Positions 13,844 through 21,102 of a stretch of DNA of 33,020 bases are shown one piece after another; the stretch's first letter is position 1, and every line of letters starts with the position of its first letter. The stretch comes from Candidatus Altarchaeota archaeon. Its GTDB lineage: Archaea; Altiarchaeota; Altiarchaeia; IMC4; QMZM01. A program made the position numbers and the translations under genes. The stretch is taken from the NCBI GenBank assembly GCA_018897475.1, contig JAHIKS010000142.1:1-33020 (forward strand), read 5' to 3'. Under the pieces are notes generated by a model, which worked only from the letters and a program-made list of their open reading frames with translations, was not told the DNA's origin and did no database searches.

Positions 13844-15970
13844 ATGTCAGCGAAATGGGCTTTATTGGCGGTTTTCTTGATATTAGTCTCAACAACCCCA
13901 GTGGCTGAGGAAGAGCAGGGAATCATACTGGAATGGGAGCGTCAGTTTCCCTCCAGAATTACAGCCATCATAGCGGATGACTGGGACAACGACAGCTCGA
14001 CCGAGATTATTGTAGCTGCTTCAAGGAGCATCTATATCCTGGATTCTGAAGGGGAGCTGGAGAAGGAATATACTATCGATTCGGACGGAGAAATCTATGC
14101 GCTGGCTGTCGGAAGCATAGACAACAGGACTGGGAATGAAATTCTAGCCGGCACTGGATTTACGTTGAGGGAGCGCTCCAACGATACATGGTTTGAATTC
14201 ACAGGGACAGAAGCAACTGAAAAGACGGAGTACCTCTATGAAACGATAAGGAATAAGGGGGAACTGTACGTCATAAGTGACGATGAGATTAGTGAGCTGA
14301 AGGACATGGGTGAGTGGATAAGAACAATCCATATCTCAAATCTGGACAACAACGGAACGGATGAGATAATAGTCGGAACCGGAGGGGCCAATACCGACTG
14401 GATGATGGAATATGGTGATTGGATTGAAACAATCTGCAGTTACAAAGACCGCCCCGGTTTTGATACCCTCATCTATAACTGCAGTGATATACTTCATAAT
14501 GCAAGCTGGCATCGTGTTTCCTATGAGATGAACAACGGCTCCGTTTACGTTTTGATAGAAAACGGGAGCGTTCTTGGGAACTACGTCTTTGATGATGTGG
14601 TGTGGGGTTTAAGCACATCCGACCTCTTTCATGACCAGGACGAGGAAATAGTGGTTGGCTCAGGCGATAATGTATATGCACTGGACAAAGACCTGGGACT
14701 CCTCTGGAGTTACCCTCGTGATGGCACCGTCAAAAAGATAGAGATATCTGACATCGACAGGAACGGAAATGAAGAGATTATTGCCGAATTCAGGGCAACA
14801 AACGTTAATGGAATAGCAGTCATCGAGAGAGAAGGCGAGGACATCTGGGAGTACAGGCTCAAGGGTGACGTAGTCCGGGACTTCTCCATCAGGAACATTG
14901 ACCTGGACGAGGAGGAGGAGGTGCTGGTTGCCTCATCCAATAGCGTATATGTCGTGGATAAAGACGGTAGACTCAAGAGGGAATTCTGGATATTCGAGGG
15001 CATTGACAACATTCTATCCACGGATATGGACAACAACGGCTATCAGGAGATTATACTCACGTCGGAGGACACCGTTTATAGCTATGAGATATCGGAGAGA
15101 CTCATAATAGGGCATAATGCCACCATCCATTACTCGCTTGCAGAAAAAAACTATGGCCTGGAGAATTACCAGAAGGCAATGGAATTTACTGAGATAGCAA
15201 AGGGGCTATATTCTGAAATCAATGACCCTACAGGGATATCAAAGTGCGATTCATTGCTTGAGAAAATACAGGAAGGCATAAACAGAAACAAGGAGATAGA
15301 AGCGCGGTCCCTCTACAACCAGGCAATGATGAAGTATCTTATGAATGACTATCTCAACGCAAAAGTGCTCGCAGAAAGAGCCAGATGGCTCTACGTCGAG
15401 ATTAACCATCCCGAGGGAATCGAAACGTGCAGCTCCCTGATAGACGACATAAACCGGGAGGGGCATCTGGAGAACGTCACCGTGGAGAATATAACCTCAA
15501 CCACGAGTACAATCACTAACATTACGACCATCTCCCCAACCACACTCCTTGTGACGATTGTACCCATCGATGAGGATGAAACACCGAATCCAATCACGGA
15601 TTTCTTTATGAAAAACCAGAAAAGAGCACCCTACGCTATAGGAGTAGGTGTCGTCATGCTCATAACATTCCTCATCATCAGGAACAGGTACTTCAAAAAG
15701 AAGGAGGAGATGAAGGCCCGTATCGGAGAGGGAAAGCCAATTGAAGAGAAAGCAAAACCTGAAGAGAAACCCGCCGAAGAGAAGCCAGCCGAGGAAGCGA
15801 AACCTGAGCCAGAGAAGAAAGAGGAACCAAAGCCAGCCGAGCAGGAGAAGCCAGAAGCAGAGGAAGAGCCGGCCGAAGGGGAGGAGCTGGAGCTGCCCGA
15901 AACGCCGGAGCTGGCCAAGGAGCTTGACGAGATAGACAAGGAATTCCAGGAGAAATACGGGAAGGAATAA
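13844..15970 (+). CDS. Membrane-anchored surface protein with FG-GAP-like repeats and acidic cytoplasmic tail
   Basis: The preferred start is the ATG at 13844, which directly begins a signal peptide (MSAKWALLAVFLILVSTTPV); the frame extends to a TTG at 13802. The 708-residue protein has a large outer part with repeated calcium-type loops of integrin/FG-GAP kind (DWDNDSSTE, NLDNNGTDE, DIDRNGNEE, DMDNNGYQE), each followed by a strand such as IIVG or EIILT, implying a beta-propeller. Two helical TPR-like units (HYSLAEKNYGLENYQKAMEF, LYNQAMMKYLMNDYLNAKVL) and a Thr/Ser-rich stalk follow. A membrane helix (APYAIGVGVVMLITFLII, about 594-614) leads to a basic stop-transfer and a 90-residue Glu/Pro/Lys tail. 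Ligand and partner are unknown. Confidence 0.8.
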   Translation: MSAKWALLAVFLILVSTTPVAEEEQGIILEWERQFPSRITAIIADDWDNDSSTEIIVAASRSIYILDSEGELEKEYTIDSDGEIYALAVGSIDNRTGNEILAGTGFTLRERSNDTWFEFTGTEATEKTEYLYETIRNKGELYVISDDEISELKDMGEWIRTIHISNLDNNGTDEIIVGTGGANTDWMMEYGDWIETICSYKDRPGFDTLIYNCSDILHNASWHRVSYEMNNGSVYVLIENGSVLGNYVFDDVVWGLSTSDLFHDQDEEIVVGSGDNVYALDKDLGLLWSYPRDGTVKKIEISDIDRNGNEEIIAEFRATNVNGIAVIEREGEDIWEYRLKGDVVRDFSIRNIDLDEEEEVLVASSNSVYVVDKDGRLKREFWIFEGIDNILSTDMDNNGYQEIILTSEDTVYSYEISERLIIGHNATIHYSLAEKNYGLENYQKAMEFTEIAKGLYSEINDPTGISKCDSLLEKIQEGINRNKEIEARSLYNQAMMKYLMNDYLNAKVLAERARWLYVEINHPEGIETCSSLIDDINREGHLENVTVENITSTTSTITNITTISPTTLLVTIVPIDEDETPNPITDFFMKNQKRAPYAIGVGVVMLITFLIIRNRYFKKKEEMKARIGEGKPIEEKAKPEEKPAEEKPAEEAKPEPEKKEEPKPAEQEKPEAEEEPAEGEELELPETPELAKELDEIDKEFQEKYGKE

Positions 15971-15971
15971 T

Positions 15972-16448
15972 CTAGATTATCTTTATGAAGAAATCAAATG
16001 TTTCGACACCAGTCAATGACACTATCGTTACAATAATCCCCGCAATCAGAACGCCGATAATATCTGCTATTATGAATTTCTTATAGTCCAGGCCGATCAG
16101 GTGGGCTGCCAGTGCCCCGGAGTATACTCCCGAGCCAGGCAATGGAATCCCTATGAAGATTGCAACCCCCAGATAACCGTATTTCTTCACATACATGTCA
16201 ATCCTTTTCTGGGTTCTCCTGACATACCTCCTGTACAGGTTATCGATAAATCCTATCCTGGTGAATATCCTTATTATCGTATCTATCAGGGGATATAACA
16301 CTGCGCCCAGAATTATGTTTGTAACCACACAAACAAGGAATACCAGGGCCCAGTTCAGGTTGGCTTTAAGGATACCATATGGTATGGAAGCCCTCAGTTC
16401 CAGGAAGGGCAAAAAGGTAATCCATACAATATTGAGGATTTCATCCAT
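15972..16448 (-). CDS. COG2426-family small membrane protein (putative small multidrug export)
   Basis: The 158-residue protein is a polytopic membrane protein with the family signatures PFLELRASIPYGI near the N-terminus and GIPLPGSGVYSGALAAHLIG in the second half (PF06695, Sm_multidrug_ex). About four hydrophobic segments are visible, with a basic cytoplasmic loop (RRYVRRTQKRIDMYVKKYGY) in the middle. The family name implies drug export, but its function is not established. It is convergent with the surface protein gene, one base apart, and divergent from tfe, with which it shares a 40-bp AT-rich promoter region. Confidence 0.85.
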   Translation of the reverse strand: MDEILNIVWITFLPFLELRASIPYGILKANLNWALVFLVCVVTNIILGAVLYPLIDTIIRIFTRIGFIDNLYRRYVRRTQKRIDMYVKKYGYLGVAIFIGIPLPGSGVYSGALAAHLIGLDYKKFIIADIIGVLIAGIIVTIVSLTGVETFDFFIKII

Positions 16449-16488
16449 ATTCCTTAATATTTATTTCTCGAATACACAATAATATACT

Positions 16489-16998
16489 ATGGTATCTAAA
16501 GTAAGCCTTAATCCAGTACTAGTTGATGTTCTTACTATGAGTATGAGTAACGACCATGTGGAGATTATGAAGAAGCTTTCCAAACCCAAGCACGACGAGG
16601 ATATTGCTGGGGAGCTTGGGATAAAGGCGACCATAGTAAGGACTCTACTCAATGACCTCCATGCCAAGGGTCTGGTTGAATACGACCGCATGAAGAACAA
16701 GAAAACTGGCTGGTACACCTACCTCTGGATGAAGAGGGAGGATAAGGTTGATGAGTACCTGGATGGATATCTCCAGGAGACCCTCGAGGAGTTGAACGGC
16801 CAGCTGGAATCCGAAAAGGACACGGCCTTCTTCGGATGCTCCTGCAGCAAGGTCGCGATGGGGAGGGCAATGGAGCTCAACTTCATGTGCCCTGAATGCA
16901 ATGGAGCGCTCACGGAGTTCAATAATACCAAAACCGTACGACAACTAAACGGTCAAATTGCAAAAATCAACAGAATTCTCAAGAAGAAGAAAAAATAA
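16489..16998 (+). CDS. tfe: Transcription factor E (TFE alpha)
   Basis: The 169-residue protein has the TFE layout: an N-terminal winged helix (about 8-90; HVEIMKKLSKPKHDEDIAGE, then RTLLNDLHAKGLVEYDRMKN), a coiled linker and a C-terminal zinc ribbon. TFE helps open promoters together with TBP, TFB and RNA polymerase. The ribbon is odd: the first knuckle is FFGCSCSKVAMG (Cys117, Cys119, only one residue between them) while the second is normal CPECNG (Cys134, Cys137). In most TFEs the first pair is CxxC or CxxxC. There is no SD; AATAATATAC lies close to the ATG, so the mRNA may be leaderless. Its Lys-rich end overlaps the next gene. Confidence 0.88.
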   Translation: MVSKVSLNPVLVDVLTMSMSNDHVEIMKKLSKPKHDEDIAGELGIKATIVRTLLNDLHAKGLVEYDRMKNKKTGWYTYLWMKREDKVDEYLDGYLQETLEELNGQLESEKDTAFFGCSCSKVAMGRAMELNFMCPECNGALTEFNNTKTVRQLNGQIAKINRILKKKKK

Positions 16999-17488
16999 GG
17001 CGCTACTCTTTCTGAAGGAACTATGTGCTGAGGATATAGTCAATCACTCATTGGCTGTTTCAAAAAAGGCGAGGGAAATCGCCGACAGAATCAAAGCAAA
17101 CGGACATGATATAGACCCCGATTTTGTTGAGATTGGCGCAATCCTCCACGACATCGGCCGCTCAAAGAGCCATGGTATAGACCACGGAATCAAGGGCTCT
17201 GAAATCTTGAGGAATTCAGAATTCTCAGAATTTGCGAGAATATGTGAAGTCCATCTGGGTGCCGGAATAGATAAGGAAGAGGCAGCTTCCCTCGGACTAC
17301 CCGCGAGAGACTACCTCCTCGAAACCCTCGAGGAAAAGGTAATTGCGCATGCGGACAACCTCACCGCCGATAAAGAGTATGTCCCCATCTCGGAAACAAT
17401 CAAAAAGATGGAGAAGAAACTCGGCAAAGGGCATCCCGCCATCAGGTGGATAAAGGAGCTGAACGACTTCATCAACTCCCTCTCATAA
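16958..17488 (+). CDS. HD-domain hydrolase (TIGR00295-like)
   Basis: The protein has 176 residues if it begins at the TTG at 16958, overlapping tfe by 41 bases; no ATG exists near the domain start, and the first conserved residues (LFLKELCAEDIVNHSLAVSK) lie just past the tfe stop, so the true start is uncertain. The HD metal site is visible as His30, HDIGRSKSHGIDHG (His64-Asp65, His72, His76), VHLGAG and AHADNL. Family members are predicted phosphohydrolases of nucleotides or RNA; the substrate is unknown. Overlap with tfe indicates co-expression. It is convergent with priS and overlaps its end by 17 bases. Confidence 0.85.
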   Translation: MQKSTEFSRRRKNKALLFLKELCAEDIVNHSLAVSKKAREIADRIKANGHDIDPDFVEIGAILHDIGRSKSHGIDHGIKGSEILRNSEFSEFARICEVHLGAGIDKEEAASLGLPARDYLLETLEEKVIAHADNLTADKEYVPISETIKKMEKKLGKGHPAIRWIKELNDFINSLS

Positions 17489-18671
17489 TCTCCCCGCAGC
17501 CCTTCAGCAACAGATAGACAGCGCAGTACTCCGGGACCTTGACTCTGCCTGAAAACGGCCCAAATATATTATCGTTGAAATCAAATTTCGGTACTTTCTT
17601 ATTCAATTCAATTTCTACTTCATCATCTGAAAAAGAAATAGAATCAACCAAGGGGTTGAACTTATCAATATTGTCAACAATGCTTGCCTTCAGCCCGCTC
17701 CCGCCGTGAAGGCTGTCCGGCAGCCGCATAATCCTTGCGGTATCTATGGTCACCATCTTGTCTGTGTCTTCAGCACCCAGGGTCTTTATGGCTTTCTCGT
17801 GGATTATTCTATCAACAAGCGGTGAACTTACACTTCTTATAAAAAAACCTTGTCCATCCTTGGTTGATGAACCATCTATCGTCACAATCTCAGGGATATA
17901 GTTATATCTACCAAGTTTGAGTTCCTTTAGAATCCTTTCTTTGTTATCATAAATCTCTCTCGCTTTCTTTTCACCTATCCCTTTCACACTCTCTAGTTCC
18001 TTTATGCTCGAATCTCTGATAAAATTGTAAAGCCCTGAGTAGATTATTCCTGCCCAGCCACTATCCGATGAGATTGGGCCTCTTATAATAGTAACGTGTT
18101 TACCCTTCCCACTACTTGTAGTAACCTCTTTACCCCACTTGAAATATTCCTTGATTTCGATGCTGCCACTTACATAGTCAACGATCTCCCTCCTCTCGTC
18201 CCTGCCCAGACCCCTGACCCCCTCATTCCTTATCCTCAGATGGTAGCCTTTGCTGCCCGAGAAATTTATTTCCACGTCCTTCTCTGAAAACCCGAAATCA
18301 TTTTCGAGGAATTCCACCAGGTTCAATGTCTCTCTCTTCACCTCGTCCATTTTCTCCAAGCTGAGGAATTCCATAGGCATGTCAAGGTCAAACACCAAAT
18401 CCGCTCCAAGCCAGTTTTTGCTTGACATTGGCTGGTTGCCGGGAAATTCATAGTATGCTGCAGAATATGAAATGTAGAACGGCGCATCCCTCTTCAGGAA
18501 GTTCCCCAGCTCGGTGGAATTCTTAAAGGCCCTGTGCCTTGCCTTTATCTTGGTCTCAAGCGTCCCGAATCCGAATTCCCTCATCTCGATATCCGGAGGC
18601 GCTGGCGCCTGGGTCTTCCAGTAGTAATCCTTGAACCTCTTGCTGAGGAAGATTTTGGTTTCTGTTTCCAT
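17472..18671 (-). CDS. priS: DNA primase small (catalytic) subunit PriS
   Basis: The 399-residue protein is the archaeal/eukaryotic-type primase catalytic subunit. It has the DxD metal motif in WLGADLVFDLD (Asp95, Asp97), the INFSGSKGYHLRI nucleotide-binding segment and IDTARIMRLPDSLHGGSGLK with the later catalytic residues. An insert holding a helix-hairpin-helix-like stretch (ELESVKGIGEKKAREIY) sits in the middle. It makes RNA/DNA primers for replication together with PriL, which is not in the window. The start codon lies only 30 bp from the right end of a TnpB element inserted on the same strand, so its original promoter may have been displaced; a TATA-like ATATTATAG remains in between. 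Confidence 0.93.
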   Translation of the reverse strand: METETKIFLSKRFKDYYWKTQAPAPPDIEMREFGFGTLETKIKARHRAFKNSTELGNFLKRDAPFYISYSAAYYEFPGNQPMSSKNWLGADLVFDLDMPMEFLSLEKMDEVKRETLNLVEFLENDFGFSEKDVEINFSGSKGYHLRIRNEGVRGLGRDERREIVDYVSGSIEIKEYFKWGKEVTTSSGKGKHVTIIRGPISSDSGWAGIIYSGLYNFIRDSSIKELESVKGIGEKKAREIYDNKERILKELKLGRYNYIPEIVTIDGSSTKDGQGFFIRSVSSPLVDRIIHEKAIKTLGAEDTDKMVTIDTARIMRLPDSLHGGSGLKASIVDNIDKFNPLVDSISFSDDEVEIELNKKVPKFDFNDNIFGPFSGRVKVPEYCAVYLLLKGCGEIMRGS

Positions 18672-18692
18672 TGATGTGATTTAACTATAATA

Positions 18693-20039
18693 TCACAATA
18701 GTGAACTACCTCTGCATAAATTCGAGTCGAGGTTTCTGGACTCATCCCATTTATAGGAAATCATCTCCAGTTCGTGGGCTAGTTCATCTGTAGCCCCCGC
18801 CAGGTTTTGCTTCAATGCCTTGTGAAGCTCACTGGACTTATTCTCCAGTTGGGCTCTGCCCCGCAAGAGAATGTTTATCGATGCATTAAAGTCGGCATCG
18901 TATTGCATGCCACACTTCTTGCAAACGATTCTGCTTTTTGTCCTCCGAACCTTTCCGTTGCACTTGTGACACCTTGAGGAAGTCCACCATTCATTCAGCT
19001 TTCCTGCTGGAATGCCTTGCTTCTTGCACTGGTGGACTATCCAGTTTGCTGTCCGTGAGAAAGACCAGTTTCTGAGAATCCTTCTACCTACTCTATCTCC
19101 ATTACCTTTATAGTGATTGTACGCTATATATTCTGGATTTCCTACTACAACTAAAGAGTTGTGGCAAGTTGCAGCGAACTCTTTACTCATCTTTCTGTCA
19201 TGGTCTTCCGCTACATTCATCCGCTTATCCCTTAGCTTCTTCAGGACTTCCCATTGCTCTTTTCTTCTCAGATGGCTCACTCTGTCATTCAGCTTCTTCA
19301 GTTCAGATTTCTTCTCAGCCCTCCTGACTATCTGGAAGTTGGTTGAAGTGAGTGGCAACCTCACCGAGGTTATATCCCTCCTCACTCCAAGGTCAACCCC
19401 TTGAATAGTTTGAATAGGCTGAGTAGGAACTTCATATTTAACTGAGATGTGAGCATAATATTTCCTGCCTTTTTTGACAAGCTCAAAGTCTCTTATCTTG
19501 CCAGATTCAAGCTGTTGGATGTGATACTTAGACGGATTAAGGAGTAAAGCCATTAGTTCATGCTTTTTTAGAGTGGAAATTTCTATGAGCCACTTGGTCA
19601 ACTTTAGATCTACTTCTCTGATCTTTCCAGTTCTATAATCCAGTCTGATAGGTATTTTCTTGAGCTTGCTTCTCTTGCCGGTGTATGGCCTGGAGGGTTC
19701 TCTCTTCAGTAGTTTGTTATACTTATTCGTTCCTTTTTTGGCTTTACTTAGCTTCCTCTTCCATACCTTATGTGCTTCCCTATACTGCCGGTACATCCAC
19801 AGAACCTTGTCCTCAGCCTGCTGGATAAAACCAGAAGATAGGTTTACTTCAGCACTAATCTCTGGAGTGTATGCACGAACATCCTGTCTGGTCTTTGGAA
19901 CATCCTCTCTTTCATCTATCTTCTCGCAGAAGAGTCTTACTGCATAAGTATGCCTCGCCGTAAGCTTATCCAGTTTTCGGTACTTCCTTTCAGTTAACCC
20001 AAAATGCAGAGGTACTTTAACAGTTTTTATTGCTCTCAT
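18693..20039 (-). CDS. tnpB: Second TnpB, distant from the first
   Basis: The 448-residue protein is a TnpB of a different subgroup. The N-terminus MRAIKTVKVPLHFGLTERKY is followed by a basic region. The RuvC site has Asp216 (GVDLGVRRD), Glu303 in the unusual setting VVVGNPEYIAY, and Asp381/383 in MQYDADFNASINIL. The zinc ribbon has Cys357, 360, 373 and 376 (CHKC...CKKC). All catalytic positions are present, so it should be an active guided nuclease. The reading frame runs through the right end (about 18701) and stops in flanking DNA, so the last residues (LL) are chance sequence. No TnpA is present. It is oriented toward priS. Confidence 0.9.
   Translation of the reverse strand: MRAIKTVKVPLHFGLTERKYRKLDKLTARHTYAVRLFCEKIDEREDVPKTRQDVRAYTPEISAEVNLSSGFIQQAEDKVLWMYRQYREAHKVWKRKLSKAKKGTNKYNKLLKREPSRPYTGKRSKLKKIPIRLDYRTGKIREVDLKLTKWLIEISTLKKHELMALLLNPSKYHIQQLESGKIRDFELVKKGRKYYAHISVKYEVPTQPIQTIQGVDLGVRRDITSVRLPLTSTNFQIVRRAEKKSELKKLNDRVSHLRRKEQWEVLKKLRDKRMNVAEDHDRKMSKEFAATCHNSLVVVGNPEYIAYNHYKGNGDRVGRRILRNWSFSRTANWIVHQCKKQGIPAGKLNEWWTSSRCHKCNGKVRRTKSRIVCKKCGMQYDADFNASINILLRGRAQLENKSSELHKALKQNLAGATDELAHELEMISYKWDESRNLDSNLCRGSSLL
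18701..18850 (-). ncRNA. Probable omega RNA of the second TnpB
   Basis: The 3' end of this tnpB also encodes hairpins: GGGCTA (18776-18781) with TAGCCC (18791-18796), and GAGTC (18724-18728) with GACTC (18739-18743). The scaffold would end at about 18701 with a guide copied from about 18681-18700, inside the priS upstream region. The 5' boundary is unknown; this follows the rule for the TnpB family and is not shown directly. Confidence 0.35.
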
Positions 20040-20100
20040 TTCAGAATAAATATTACGACAGGGAACAGTTATACAAACTTGGTGTATATTTTGTTTATTT
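18701..20100 (-). mobile_element. TnpB-only element inserted upstream of priS (left end uncertain)
   Basis: The right end is placed at 18701, where the minus strand ends GAGGTAGTTCAC. The left end should lie in the AT-rich gap 20040-20170, which holds a small inverted repeat (ATACA...TGTAT, 20072-20088) but no certain boundary. The element separates priS from whatever lay upstream. TnpA is absent. Confidence 0.4.
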
Positions 20101-20174
20101 TTCTGATTCGCTACTTGCAGATTTTGTTGTAACCGCTAATATATGATTTCTTCTCTATATCATAACTGCTGAAG

Positions 20175-21101
20175 ATGGTAGAAATTCAAAAGGGAGAAAA
20201 GTCATGGCCGAGTCGGTTATGGTCAAAATTTTGGATTAAGATAAAGAAGGCATGGGTAGATATTGTAGTACCCTTGCGTAAACATCCTTGGATTTGGGCA
20301 GTTTTTTCAATAGTGCTTTTCCTACTTGCTATCTATGTTGCCCATGACATTATGGGGGTGGGGTCAATATCCAATCAAGAATTACAGTTAGTATACAAAG
20401 GGTATAGCGACCAAAGAGTCGGAGACAGTTATCTAATATACCTTCCTAGCGTACGTGATGAGATAAGAGAAAAAGATAGTGTTTTTGAGGTATCACCCAA
20501 AGAATTTGAAGAGCATCTTAGAGGTAACACACTTAATATGACAGTTCCTAGCTCAATTTTTTGTGAACCTGAAGGTAAAATGTTTGAAGAAAATAAACAA
20601 ATTATTTGTGATTTTACAGCATTGAAGGATGTTTTTAAAAAATTTGAAGCGAAGATATATCGTCCAGTAGAGGAGCAAGAGGGAGAGCAAGGTGAGATAC
20701 CAATAACGTGGACTATGGTCTCATATAGAACTGTATCGTTTTGTGAATATACTGCAGGTTATGAACCTGATTGTAGTGAACTACCCAACAGGACATATAG
20801 TGAAGATGACTGGTTCTATGCCCAACAGAAATTTAATATTCAAAAATCAGGTAGACAAACACTGAATGTTATATTTGGCTGGAAGCTTTCGAGTTATTAT
20901 GGAGGAGATGAAGTAGATGAATGGAGATATGCCACTTACCCAATTGTTTATTATACTCAAAATATCCGTGTCTATTCTCTAGATGATATTCGCCAACAAG
21001 AGAGGGAAAGAAATTACCAAATTATAATTGCATTATTTGGTCTTTTTGCAATATTCCCTGCGGTTAAAGCTCTTCGTGATTTAGTCGAAAATAATAAATA
21101 A
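20175..21101 (+). CDS. Hypothetical two-TM membrane protein, 308 aa
   Basis: No family is recognised. After a basic N-terminus (about 1-38, rich in Trp and Lys) comes a membrane helix (WIWAVFSIVLFLLAIYVAHD, about 39-60), a domain of about 210 residues with four Cys (SSIFCEPEG, IICDF, FCEYTAGYEPDCSEL) and N-glycosylation-type NxT sites, then a second helix (YQIIIALFGLFAIFPAV, about 282-300). The loop is therefore probably outside the cell, possibly with disulfides. It is clearly more AT-rich than gatE, which starts two bases after its stop, and than priS. That suggests recent acquisition, perhaps along with the adjacent TnpB element. No clear SD. Confidence 0.7.
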   Translation: MVEIQKGEKSWPSRLWSKFWIKIKKAWVDIVVPLRKHPWIWAVFSIVLFLLAIYVAHDIMGVGSISNQELQLVYKGYSDQRVGDSYLIYLPSVRDEIREKDSVFEVSPKEFEEHLRGNTLNMTVPSSIFCEPEGKMFEENKQIICDFTALKDVFKKFEAKIYRPVEEQEGEQGEIPITWTMVSYRTVSFCEYTAGYEPDCSELPNRTYSEDDWFYAQQKFNIQKSGRQTLNVIFGWKLSSYYGGDEVDEWRYATYPIVYYTQNIRVYSLDDIRQQERERNYQIIIALFGLFAIFPAVKALRDLVENNK

Positions 21102-21102
21102 G

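Noticed and set aside
18720..18745. tRNA T-loop-like sequence (TTCGAGTC)
   Set aside because: No acceptor stem, anticodon arm or CCA context; it is part of the tnpB 3' end hairpin.
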